From CAZCAC01 sp964496575 (GTDB lineage Bacteria; Planctomycetota; UBA1135; GCA-002686595), in the NCBI GenBank assembly GCA_964496575.1, contig CAZCAC010000149.1, positions 1 to 18,962 of the forward strand: a stretch of 18,962 nucleotides of DNA, given 5' to 3'. How positions within the stretch are numbered: the first letter of the stretch is position 1; the number at the start of each line of letters is the position of its first letter. Position numbers and translations under genes: made by a program. A model generated the notes under the pieces. The model was not told where the DNA came from and did no database searches. It was given only the letters and a program-made list of their open reading frames with translations. This document shows positions 7,273 through 14,452 of the stretch, in pieces.

Positions 7273-8400
7273 ATGAACATCCTCCTGCTCACCCTTCTGC
7301 TCGGTCAGCCCATTCTCTTCACTCCGGCGCCGTCGGAGCCCGGTCGAGAGGCGCCGCCTTCGCAGGTCATCCTGCGCTACGTTCCGCCCGAGGCCGACGC
7401 GCGGGTGACGTACACGTTCACGGAGGAGTCCGCGCTGGATGTGGATCACCTCCGATCGACCATGGGCGATGACGTGTTCGAGAGGGTGAAGCCCGACCGC
7501 TCCGTCAAGCAGGTGGCGCGGCGCGCATGGGTCGACACGACGTTTGCCGGCGAAGCGGGACGGACGGTGCGTCGGACCTACGCCGAGCTGGGGGTCTCGA
7601 TGGAGGTGACGAACTCCCGCCAGGGAACTCCCCGCCCGGATGGGAACGCGGCCGGAACTTCGGCGCTCGAGGGGAGGACGGTCGAGTTCGTCGGTCCTGA
7701 CGCCAGTGCGCGACTCGTCGACGAGGAGCGCGCCGATGGCTCGGAGACGGACGACCGGTCCACCGCGGATCCCATGCCCGCTCCCGATCTCACCGCGCTC
7801 ACGGCGGACGCTTCGCTGCAGGGATTTCTCCCCACGGATGGAGAGGCGGTCGCCGTGGAGGAGGAGTGGACCGTGGCCGCGGCGGCGATGCGCGCCGTAT
7901 TCGCACCTGGCGGCGACATCGAGACCTACTACGGCGACATCGAGGATCAGATCGACCCCGACGTCACCGCGAGGTTCGGTGGCCACGCCGTCTCCCGTTT
8001 CGGCTGGGAAGTGGAGGGCGACGTCGAGGCGAAGCTCGTCGGCACGGAGTCGCGCGACGGCACCCGTCTCGCGCGGATCCAGATTCGATTCGACGTGACG
8101 CTGCAGCGCGATCCCGCCCCCTGGATGCGCGCCCAGAGTGCGCCCTTCGAGATGGCGAAGATCGGCCAGACGGCCAGGGACGCGAGCCACCTGATGAAGG
8201 TCGTCGGCGAGGGCACCCTTCACTGGGACCTCGACCACCATCGCTTCGCCGGACTCCAGGCTTCCGCGAAGACGGCCTCGGACCAGAAGCTCGACTACGC
8301 ATTCGACTACCGAGGCCATCACTTCTCCGGCGAAGAGCACTTCGAGCTGTCTGGAACGACGAAGCTGGAGCTCTCGGCGGAGTATGGCGAGGGGAGGTGA
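7273..8400 (+). CDS. Exported protein of unknown function
   Basis: 375 aa from ATG 7273. An earlier in-frame ATG at 7123 would put 50 low-complexity residues before the signal peptide. MNILLLTLLLGQPILF is the signal core. The mature protein is acidic and probably beta-rich, with an Asp/Glu-rich middle (about residues 145-170) and C-terminal strands such as TLHWDLDHHRFAGLQASAK and HFSGEEHFELSGTTKLELS. These read like a soluble lipoprotein-type beta barrel or half barrel. I recognise no family. There is no ribosome binding site, but a TACAAT box sits directly upstream. The next gap contains module G. Confidence 0.75.
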   Translation: MNILLLTLLLGQPILFTPAPSEPGREAPPSQVILRYVPPEADARVTYTFTEESALDVDHLRSTMGDDVFERVKPDRSVKQVARRAWVDTTFAGEAGRTVRRTYAELGVSMEVTNSRQGTPRPDGNAAGTSALEGRTVEFVGPDASARLVDEERADGSETDDRSTADPMPAPDLTALTADASLQGFLPTDGEAVAVEEEWTVAAAAMRAVFAPGGDIETYYGDIEDQIDPDVTARFGGHAVSRFGWEVEGDVEAKLVGTESRDGTRLARIQIRFDVTLQRDPAPWMRAQSAPFEMAKIGQTARDASHLMKVVGEGTLHWDLDHHRFAGLQASAKTASDQKLDYAFDYRGHHFSGEEHFELSGTTKLELSAEYGEGR

Positions 8401-8423
8401 CGTGCTCCTGGCCGTGTGGAGCC

Positions 8424-8499
8424 GATAGTGCCGGGAGAGCTCGGGATCCGAAATGACGGACGGGATGCCGTGGTCTTTTCGCAACCGATGAAGGAAGCG
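8424..8499 (+). promoter_or_regulatory. Promoter/leader module, copy G (divergent)
   Basis: The 3' box GATGAAGGAAGCG (8487-8499) is exact. Upstream, GGGATCCGAAATGACGG aligns with copy H's GGGATACGAATGTCGG, placing the -10 position at TCCGAA (8447-8452). The -35 region is poor. From ATG 8488 a 26-codon frame starting MKEA ends at 8568, 43 nt before the next gene. Confidence 0.45.
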
Positions 8500-8610
8500 C
8501 CGGATAGGATGGCTCGATCAGTTCGATCGCTCCGCACCGGGGGGACCGCTCCGATCAACGGTAGCTGACGACCGGAACGCAGATCCACGGAGGACCACTA
8601 CCACGGACCC

Positions 8611-10287
8611 ATGGAGAATCACACCCACTCGTCGAACAGAGACGGGAAGCGCCGATGGTCCTCGACCCCGCCCACGACCTCGGCGGGCATCGTGGTGGCC
8701 GTCCTCATGTGGTGGGGATGTGCTTCGACCGAGCAGCCCATCGATGACCTGTTCACCGCCGCTCGCAGAGGGGATTCCGCGGCGACGGCCTGTTCCACCC
8801 ACGACCTGGCCGGAGATGACCAGGCGGATCCTGCGTTCCTGCTGAGGCCAGAGGGACTCGATGAACTGCGCTGCGAGCTGGAGCAGGGCGCCGCACGGGA
8901 CAAGAGCGTAGGGTGGGTCGCGCTGATCCAGCGTGGGGATCGACAGGAGTTCTTCGAGGCGTTCCGTAACGAGAGCTTCTGGGAAGTGAAGCCCGAGGGA
9001 TTCCTCGCGGAGATCTCGAAAGCCCCGGAGCCGGAACCCCTTCGGGGAGATTCGATCTTCCCGATCGGTTCGCTGACGGCGCCGATCACCAGCGTCACGG
9101 CCCTCGCTCTGGTCGAAGAGGGCCGACTCGTGCTCGCCGACCCGCTGTCGAAGTACCTGCCGGAGTTCGGGCAGCTCGAGGCCTGCGAATTCAACGCCAT
9201 GGGCGGAGTGGTCGGCACGCGGCCGTCCGAGAGGGAGATCCGCATCGCGGATCTGTTGACGCATACTTCGGGCCTGTGCTCCGAGAGGAGCGGGGAAGGA
9301 GTGCTGGTACTGCGCTGGCGGTACCACGAGGTCGAGTTCGAGGCGAGGAGTGCGAGCACCCGCGAGCTGACGCGCCGGCTGGCCGAGCTGCCACTCGCCT
9401 TCTCCCCGGGCAGCGCTTGGGCCTTCGGCAGGTCGACGGACGTGCTCGGGGCGGTGCTCGAGGAGATCGAGGGCCGCTCGCTGCAGGAGATTCTCGATGA
9501 GCGCATCTTCACCCCGCTCGGCATGATCGACACCGCGTTCTTCGTCCCGCTCGAGAAGGGTTCGAGAATCGCGCCGAGAGTCTGGAGCACGACCATGGGC
9601 GGTGCCTCGGTTCAAGCCTGGTGTGTCTACCAGCCGAAAGCCACGTCAGGACCTCCCGCCTTCTGCTCCGGCACTCACGGCCTCTACTCGACGGTCAGCG
9701 ACTACCTGCGCTTCTGTGAGATGCTCGCTGGAAGGGGCACGAGAGACGGCGTGCGCATCCTCTCCGAGGACAGCGTGCGCGCCATGACGACGGATCGGAT
9801 CGCTGGCCTGCGCCGGGCCGACTACCTGTACGGGTGGGGCCTCGAGCTGGACTCTGGCTTCGGGTATGGCGTCGCCGTGGAGGACCGTGAAGGAGCACGA
9901 TCCGTCGACGGATCCTCGACTGCGTTTCACTGGAACTCCAGGAACTCGTGCTTCTTCGTCGATCCGGAACACCAACTGATCGGCATTCTCTTCGGTTCCT
10001 CCTCTGCAGCGATCAGCTTCCGACGTGGCGTCCATGCGGCCCTGGCATCTTCCAGGGAGGCTCCGACCGGCTCGGTCATCGACGAGTCGCAAGCGATCGA
10101 GATCGCGCGGGAGGCGGTGGCGAGGAACGACACCTGGAGGAGCGACAGGGCGGCGTTCGTGGCCAGGCGTGATGGCGCTGGATGGCGAGTGTGGGTGAGG
10201 AGACGCCTCAATGCTTTCGGGAGCGGCAGCCGACTCGTCCTCATCGACGAGAACGGGACGGTCACGAGGTACCTTCGAAGCAGGTGA
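8611..10287 (+). CDS. Degenerate S12 beta-lactamase/esterase homologue, probably a non-catalytic lipoprotein
   Basis: 558 aa. A long polar n-region, a hydrophobic core and MWWGC (C37) suggest a lipoprotein, though the lipobox is not canonical. Residues about 90-475 follow the serine beta-lactamase-like (class C / S12) fold: IFPIGSLTAPITSVTALALVEEGRL, KYLPEF, DLLTHTSGL, PLGMIDTAFF, GLYSTVSDYLRFCEML and YGWGLEL. The SxxK motif is SLTA (S154, with A157 where Lys belongs). The YxN region is WAFGRS (F272 in place of Tyr). The HxG/KTG region reads FHWNS (H440). All three catalytic motifs are changed, so peptidase or lactamase activity is unlikely. The last 70 residues (QAIEIAREAVARNDTW onward) form a separate small alpha/beta domain resembling PepSY-type modules. 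GGAGG lies 17 nt upstream, rather far. Confidence 0.88.
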   Translation: MENHTHSSNRDGKRRWSSTPPTTSAGIVVAVLMWWGCASTEQPIDDLFTAARRGDSAATACSTHDLAGDDQADPAFLLRPEGLDELRCELEQGAARDKSVGWVALIQRGDRQEFFEAFRNESFWEVKPEGFLAEISKAPEPEPLRGDSIFPIGSLTAPITSVTALALVEEGRLVLADPLSKYLPEFGQLEACEFNAMGGVVGTRPSEREIRIADLLTHTSGLCSERSGEGVLVLRWRYHEVEFEARSASTRELTRRLAELPLAFSPGSAWAFGRSTDVLGAVLEEIEGRSLQEILDERIFTPLGMIDTAFFVPLEKGSRIAPRVWSTTMGGASVQAWCVYQPKATSGPPAFCSGTHGLYSTVSDYLRFCEMLAGRGTRDGVRILSEDSVRAMTTDRIAGLRRADYLYGWGLELDSGFGYGVAVEDREGARSVDGSSTAFHWNSRNSCFFVDPEHQLIGILFGSSSAAISFRRGVHAALASSREAPTGSVIDESQAIEIAREAVARNDTWRSDRAAFVARRDGAGWRVWVRRRLNAFGSGSRLVLIDENGTVTRYLRSR

Positions 10288-10420
10288 GGGGCCACGCGCC
10301 ATCCTCGGGCGAAGGGCGGACCGCACACGACGAAACGGACGCTGGAGCCAGAGCGCCTGCTACAGGTCCGGGAACGATCGCCCACACCCCGTCCGATCTG
10401 GCCATGCCTCCGTCTTCCGT

Positions 10421-10514
10421 TTTGTCGTTGCTCGATCGGAGTCGGAGGGGTATCAGGGAGCCGGAAGGGGCGATCCGATGGGCCGCCGCCTCGCAACCAC
10501 GGATGAAGGAAGCA
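10421..10514 (+). promoter_or_regulatory. Promoter/leader module, copy B
   Basis: TTGTCG then TTGCTC (-35, 10428-10433), a 17-bp spacer, TATCAG (10451-10456) and the box GATGAAGGAAGCA (10502-10514). Here the box contains the start codon of the gene (ATG 10503), giving a 5' UTR of about 40 nt. Confidence 0.65.
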
Positions 10515-11573
10515 ATCCCATTCACCTCGTCAGGCTCCTTCGTTTCCCTGCTGATCCTCGGCTTTCTCGCGGCCGGGTGTGGGTCCGACGTGGAACCCGC
10601 GAGCGCGCCGGAGATCGAGACTCCAGGGAACCTCTCGGGGCCGGGGAGCATCTCCGGGACATTCCTGATCGACGGTGTGGACGGCGGGGAAGGCCCATAC
10701 TCCTGGCTCGGGTGGCCCGATCGACCGGAGATCCGCGCGCAGCACCTGGACCTCCCCGGTAGCGAGACGGGAGTGGCCACCTGGAGCCCGGGGCCAGGGG
10801 AGCTGCGCTTCCAGCTTGCGGACCTCGACCCGGGAACCTACCTGCTCGACGTGGCTTGGGGATTGAGCGAGCCGCTGCCCATCTCCATCGAAGAGATCGT
10901 CGTGGAAGCCGGGGGGCGAGTCGTCCTGGAACCAGTCGACTTCCGCGAGTGGTTTCGAGGGATCGAGATCGAGGTGGTCGACCATGAGGGTCAGCCGGTC
11001 GAAGCGGCGAGAGTCCATCACCATCGCACGGACGAGGAGGGGGCGACCGGGACGCGTACCGTGATCGGATCGCCCGAGGGGAGGGCTGCGATCATCGCCG
11101 ACATCTGGGGAGTGGATCTGACCGTCTCGGCCGATGGTCATCGCTCGGCGTGGCTGACGGAAGTCACCGAGGACACCAGGGTCGTGCTGGAGCTGGAGGA
11201 ACAGATCCGGGTGAAGCTCGTCCTCGAGCAGCCCGTCACTCTGGAAGATCCGGCCCATGAGCTCTACTTCGCGCTCGATCCGGTGGATGATGATCCGGTG
11301 CGGAAGACCCTCTCGGACTTCCGTTCGCGGACGGGTCACCTTCGCTTCGAAGGGGAGGCGGTGGAGCTGGAGCTCGAAGGCCCGGGGCCGTGGCACGTCA
11401 CCTGGGGGATCGCGCACAGGAAGGGCGGCCGGTTCAGCCTCGTGTGGGCGACAGGCAGCGACGACCCGCCTCGGATCGAGGTCCTCGAAAGTGCCGAACA
11501 TCAGGTGTTCGACATCCCTCCGCCTTCGCCCGAGACGATCCAGAAGCTGATCGAGGGCCTGGAAAGACGATGA
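10503..11573 (+). CDS. Lipoprotein with carboxypeptidase-regulatory-like beta-sandwich domains
   Basis: 356 aa. MKEAIPF, then a hydrophobic core, then FLAAGC give a good lipobox with C26 as the lipidated residue. The mature protein starts with an acidic, Pro-rich linker. Beta-sandwich segments follow: SISGTFLIDGVDG, GELRFQLADLDPGTYLLDV and GIEIEVVDHEGQPVEAARV, the last a typical carboxypeptidase-regulatory-like start. It ends with the helix SPETIQKLIEGLERR. There is no enzyme motif; surface binding or scaffolding is a guess. The stop overlaps the next start as ATGA (11570-11573), so the next frame is probably translationally coupled. Its own start lies inside the module B box. Confidence 0.82.
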   Translation: MKEAIPFTSSGSFVSLLILGFLAAGCGSDVEPASAPEIETPGNLSGPGSISGTFLIDGVDGGEGPYSWLGWPDRPEIRAQHLDLPGSETGVATWSPGPGELRFQLADLDPGTYLLDVAWGLSEPLPISIEEIVVEAGGRVVLEPVDFREWFRGIEIEVVDHEGQPVEAARVHHHRTDEEGATGTRTVIGSPEGRAAIIADIWGVDLTVSADGHRSAWLTEVTEDTRVVLELEEQIRVKLVLEQPVTLEDPAHELYFALDPVDDDPVRKTLSDFRSRTGHLRFEGEAVELELEGPGPWHVTWGIAHRKGGRFSLVWATGSDDPPRIEVLESAEHQVFDIPPPSPETIQKLIEGLERR

Positions 11574-11926
11574 AGTACACGACCGGACTGGGAATGCTCC
11601 TGATGCTGTCTCTTTCGTGCGGATCGGAGCAGGAGGCCGCTCCGCCGCCGCCGGAGGCCGAGTATCCCACCTTCGAACCGTTCACGGCATCCAGGATGTG
11701 GGCGGCGCGGGGAGAGGGGAAGCGCGGACCGGAGGTCAGGAAGCTGTCGTTCCGGGACGTCTTCACGGCTCGGCTGGTTCCCTGCCGGCTTGCTGTCGTC
11801 CGATCGGTGCGAGAGGGGTATCAGGGAGGCCGACAGGCGATACGATGGGCCTCGTCGCAGCAAGTGACGAAGGAAGCACCGGTACGGCAGACCCCTGGAA
11901 CAACGTCAATCAGCATCCGATCATGA
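11570..11926 (+). CDS. Short lipoprotein frame running into promoter module C
   Basis: 118 aa. MKYTTGLGMLLMLSLSC is a short lipoprotein signal with C17. A Pro/Glu linker and about 50 further codons have good GC3 usage. The second half (after about codon 63) is encoded by promoter module C, so the C-terminus may be an accident of an open GC-rich frame or a truncated gene tail. It starts in an ATGA overlap with the upstream lipoprotein and stops in an ATGA overlap (11923-11926) with the downstream gene. I do not recognise the family. It could be a remnant of a longer lipoprotein cut by acquisition of the module. Confidence 0.5.
   Translation: MKYTTGLGMLLMLSLSCGSEQEAAPPPPEAEYPTFEPFTASRMWAARGEGKRGPEVRKLSFRDVFTARLVPCRLAVVRSVREGYQGGRQAIRWASSQQVTKEAPVRQTPGTTSISIRS
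11753..11878 (+). promoter_or_regulatory. Promoter/leader module, copy C (long form)
   Basis: TATCAG at 11819-11824 follows a 17-bp spacer after TCGTCC (11796-11801). The box GACGAAGGAAGCA is at 11866-11878. Upstream, from 11756, the DNA matches module E without gaps: about 50 of 68 positions by hand count up to TATCA. GAGGCC (11826-11831) can pair with GGCCTC (11848-11853). Confidence 0.6.
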
Positions 11927-12720
11927 TCCTTCCCGTCATCCTCAGCGCGTTCCTGCTCTTCTCCCCCGGCTCCGAGGCCCTGACGGAGGATCGAGGTCAG
12001 CGGTCCACTCCGGCCTCCGCGGAGGCGACCCAGGAAGAGGCCTCCAAGCCCCCGACCGAGAAGAACCAGGAACCGTCTTCCAAACTCTACGGGGGCAAGC
12101 TGATCGAGGTGGAGAAGCAGAAGACACTCCCGCACAAGAAGCCCAAGTTCCTGGGCACGAGCGGCTACGCGCCGAGCAAGGTCGAGAAACCCCATCTCGA
12201 GGCGCTCGAGCCTGCGGATCGAGTCACCGGCGACCTGTTCACCGAGTTCAACATCAAGGGGCGGGTCGGTCAGCAGGTCTCGTGGTTTGGAATCGTTCGC
12301 AAGGACCGGTTCGTCCATGCCGGCAAGGCCCCCGAGGACAGGTATCACGAGCTCACCGTGGAGCACAAGTTCTTCGACGGCCTCACCGACACCCACCAGC
12401 AGATCGTGTCGTTCGGCGGTTGCGGTGACTTCAAGGCGATCCTGCCCTTCGCCGAGAAGAAACTGCCGTTCAAGACCCTGACACTGGTTCGCTTCTACGG
12501 CGAGGTCACCTCGGAGAAGAATGACATCCCCACCCTGAAGGTGAAGTTCGCGCGCGTCTGGCCGTGGAACAACTTCGCCTTCATGGACCTCATCAGCAAG
12601 AAGAACCCGGACCGCACCAACAAGGCCTGGCGCAAGGGGCTCGACATTCCCGAGAAGATCTACGCCTCGGCACCCGACAGCCGCTACTACGAGCGGCTCT
12701 TGGGCAAGAGAAAGAAGTAG
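11923..12720 (+). CDS. Exported Lys-rich protein of unknown function
   Basis: 265 aa from ATG 11923. An in-frame ATG at 11845 inside module C would add 26 residues. MILPVILSAFLLFSPGSEA is an exported-type N-terminus. A Glu/Lys/Pro-rich linker (residues about 20-90) leads to a beta-rich domain. Its strands GRVGQQVSWFGIVR, HELTVEHKFF and TLVRFYGEV are reminiscent of an OB-like barrel. The tail is basic (LLGKRKK). Fold and function are inference. It may be coupled to the preceding short frame through ATGA, and it has its own promoter module just upstream. A terminator-like hairpin with TTTT follows. Confidence 0.8.
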   Translation: MILPVILSAFLLFSPGSEALTEDRGQRSTPASAEATQEEASKPPTEKNQEPSSKLYGGKLIEVEKQKTLPHKKPKFLGTSGYAPSKVEKPHLEALEPADRVTGDLFTEFNIKGRVGQQVSWFGIVRKDRFVHAGKAPEDRYHELTVEHKFFDGLTDTHQQIVSFGGCGDFKAILPFAEKKLPFKTLTLVRFYGEVTSEKNDIPTLKVKFARVWPWNNFAFMDLISKKNPDRTNKAWRKGLDIPEKIYASAPDSRYYERLLGKRKK

Positions 12721-12753
12721 GTGCTTGGGGGGGTGCTCCCGCCATCGCCAGCA

Positions 12754-12770
12754 GCCCTCGAGGGCCTTTT
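12754..12770 (+). terminator. Intrinsic terminator candidate
   Basis: GCCC-TCGA-GGGC (12754-12765) followed by CTTTT. A second hairpin, TTTCGTC (12768-12774) with GACGAAA (12783-12789), overlaps the T run. It ends the 11923 gene before module D begins. Confidence 0.5.
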
Positions 12771-12798
12771 CGTCACCCCGCCGACGAAACAACTCCCC

Positions 12799-12885
12799 TT
12801 GGTCATTGCCGGAGTGAGGGAAGGGGGCTATCACGGGGAAGAGGTGAGATCGACGGATACATGGCAACGGGTGATGCAGGAAGCA
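12799..12885 (+). promoter_or_regulatory. Promoter/leader module, copy D
   Basis: TTGGTCA then TTGCCG (-35, 12806-12811), a 17-bp spacer, TATCAC (12829-12834) and the box GATGCAGGAAGCA (12873-12885). A 9-codon frame from ATG 12874 (MQEAQGEHR) stops at TGA 12901-12903, overlapping the GTG start of the lipoprotein at 12900. Confidence 0.65.
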
Positions 12886-12899
12886 CAGGGGGAGCACAG

Positions 12900-13394
12900 G
12901 TGAGAGGAAACATCTCCGTATTGCTGACCCTGCTCGCCCTGGGGTGTAGCAGCTCCGGACCGCACCTTGCCGATGCCTCGAGTGTGCAGATCGTGAGGTT
13001 TCCGAGGCCCAACTCGATGGCCTTCTCGTACGAAGAGGCCGCGGCGCGTGGAACCGAGATCTACGACCTGGTCCCGTCGGTGATGTTGCCCGACTTCGAG
13101 TTTCCGGTGGGGCGTTCGCTCCGCCTGCACATATCCAGGACCGGTGACATTCAGCCGTACGGCGATCCGCCCCCTCTGCTTTGGAACGGAGAGGCGGTGA
13201 CCAGCCTGACCCTGGAGGAGGTCGACGCGCTGTTGACCCTGTGGGGGACGTGCACTTGCACGAACGTCCTCCTGACGTCGGCCTGCGATCCCGGATCCTC
13301 CGAGACCCTGCCCCTTCTGATGGACATACTCTTCTCCCCGATCGCACAGGTTTTCTACCCGATCGCCCGGGAACTGCCTCCTCCCGGCGACTAG
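12900..13394 (+). CDS. Small lipoprotein of unknown function
   Basis: 164 aa. It starts at GTG 12900 with GGGGGAG 6-7 nt upstream. The signal is short and ends LLALGC (C16), a proper lipobox. An in-frame ATG at 12861 is possible but would add 13 polar residues. The mature part has an acidic helix (FSYEEAAARG), a strand-rich middle (FPVGRSLRLHISRTGDI) and GTCTCTN, which with SACDPG offers three Cys for disulphides. The family is not recognised. It sits directly behind module D, and module E follows its stop by about 50 bp. Confidence 0.72.
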   Translation: MRGNISVLLTLLALGCSSSGPHLADASSVQIVRFPRPNSMAFSYEEAAARGTEIYDLVPSVMLPDFEFPVGRSLRLHISRTGDIQPYGDPPPLLWNGEAVTSLTLEEVDALLTLWGTCTCTNVLLTSACDPGSSETLPLLMDILFSPIAQVFYPIARELPPPGD

Positions 13395-13432
13395 CGCGGG
13401 CACATCGAGCAAGGGATGGCCAGTGGCCAGTA

Positions 13433-13515
13433 GACTGCTCCTGCAGGACATCTTCGCGGCCCGGTTGGTCCCTTCTCGAATTGTCGTTGTCCGATGGTGG
13501 CGAGGGGAGTATCAC
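13433..13515 (+). promoter_or_regulatory. Promoter/leader module, copy E (long form, no 3' box)
   Basis: TTGTCG then TTGTCC (-35, 13487-13492), a 17-bp spacer and TATCAC (13510-13515). The upstream 60 bp matches module C. The GAAGGAAGC box is missing; the next gene starts 38 nt after the -10 box. Confidence 0.6.
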
Positions 13516-13552
13516 GAAGGTCGAAGGCAGAGGCAGAAGTGAGGCTCGAGAC

Positions 13553-14365
13553 ATGACGGCGCCGCAGAGAAACCCGGGTGCGAGCCACGAGCGCGACCAT
13601 CGGGCACAGGACCCCGGAGGGACGACGCCCAGGCCGGACATCCCGACGTCACCCGGGAGATCCGGAACGAGAGCCCGCAAGCGTCTGCTCCTGCTGGTCC
13701 TGCTCTGTGCGACCGTCGTACTGGGCCCCGCGGCCTCGTGGGTGTACCTGGCCCTCTATCACGCGCCGCACCTGGCGCCCGAGCTCGCGGCGGCGCAGCG
13801 GATGGACGACCCCGATGAGCTGGGCCGGGCCATTGCAGACATCCGCCGTACGTTCGAACAGTACGGGCTCGACGAGTCGCATCCGGAGGTCCGCCCGAAG
13901 CTGCTGGACATCGAAGTGTGCTGCTCGGGAAGTGATGCCGACCGGCTGGAGCTCGTCCAGAGATTGTCGGAGGAGTCGCTCGACCTGATAATGTCCGTCA
14001 ATCTCACGGAGGAAGCCGCCGAGAAGTACGCGGCGCTGGGGGAGGACATCTTGTATTCCCAGGACATCGACCAGGTCCGCTCCGCACTGGTCGAGTTCAG
14101 CCGTTCCGTCCCCTTTGAATTCGAGAATGCGAAGTACGTCCTGGGGATCGACTCCCGTATCGAGCCGTTCACATCCAGTCTGATCGGGGAGCTGCGCAGC
14201 GAGCTCGATCCCGGTCTGCGCTGGCGTTGGACCTGGGACCGTGCCTGGTGGCTCTGGATTCCTCTGCTGGTCGTGCTCATCGGTGGGTGGGTGGTGTTCT
14301 CGCTTCTGCTTCCCGATGAAGATGGGGAGCGCGACTCGTCGCGGGAAGGCCCGGTGCTATACTGA
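13553..14365 (+). CDS. Two-TM membrane protein with an extracytoplasmic helical domain
   Basis: 270 aa. A polar, Pro/Arg-rich N-terminal 44 residues precedes TM1 (about 45-68). A largely helical acidic domain (about 70-230) follows, containing IEVCCSG (adjacent Cys), MSVNLTEEAAEKY and LYSQDIDQVRSALVEF. TM2 is at about 235-254, and a short charged tail ends the protein. With an Arg-rich segment before TM1, both ends are probably cytoplasmic and the middle domain outside. The family is not recognised. GAGG lies about 8 nt before ATG 13553. Module E supplies a promoter. A strong hairpin overlaps the stop codon. Confidence 0.75.
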   Translation: MTAPQRNPGASHERDHRAQDPGGTTPRPDIPTSPGRSGTRARKRLLLLVLLCATVVLGPAASWVYLALYHAPHLAPELAAAQRMDDPDELGRAIADIRRTFEQYGLDESHPEVRPKLLDIEVCCSGSDADRLELVQRLSEESLDLIMSVNLTEEAAEKYAALGEDILYSQDIDQVRSALVEFSRSVPFEFENAKYVLGIDSRIEPFTSSLIGELRSELDPGLRWRWTWDRAWWLWIPLLVVLIGGWVVFSLLLPDEDGERDSSREGPVLY

Positions 14366-14395
14366 CGCCGGGCCGTCCCCGGCACGGCCCCCGTC
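14364..14395 (+). terminator. Strong hairpin between convergent genes
   Basis: GGGCCGT (14370-14376) pairs with ACGGCCC (14384-14390), and the outer GACG/CGTC arms extend the stem. The sequence continues AAACTTTCC. It lies between the + gene ending at 14365 and the - gene ending at 14453, so it could serve both strands. Confidence 0.5.
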
Positions 14396-14452
14396 AAACT
14401 TTCCGGAACTCACACACGGGAGATGATCCCGCCGTCCTGATCGGACCCCGGC

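Noticed and set aside
10421..10514. Modules as SAM or cobalamin riboswitches
   Set aside because: Copy B has ATCAGGGAG, GATGGG and GCAACC, loosely like SAM-I pieces, but the other copies lack GGCAACC and no common stem set could be drawn.
11821..13680. 619-codon - strand frame
   Set aside because: Antisense to three + genes with signal peptides and ribosome sites; its composition is typical of a GC-rich shadow.
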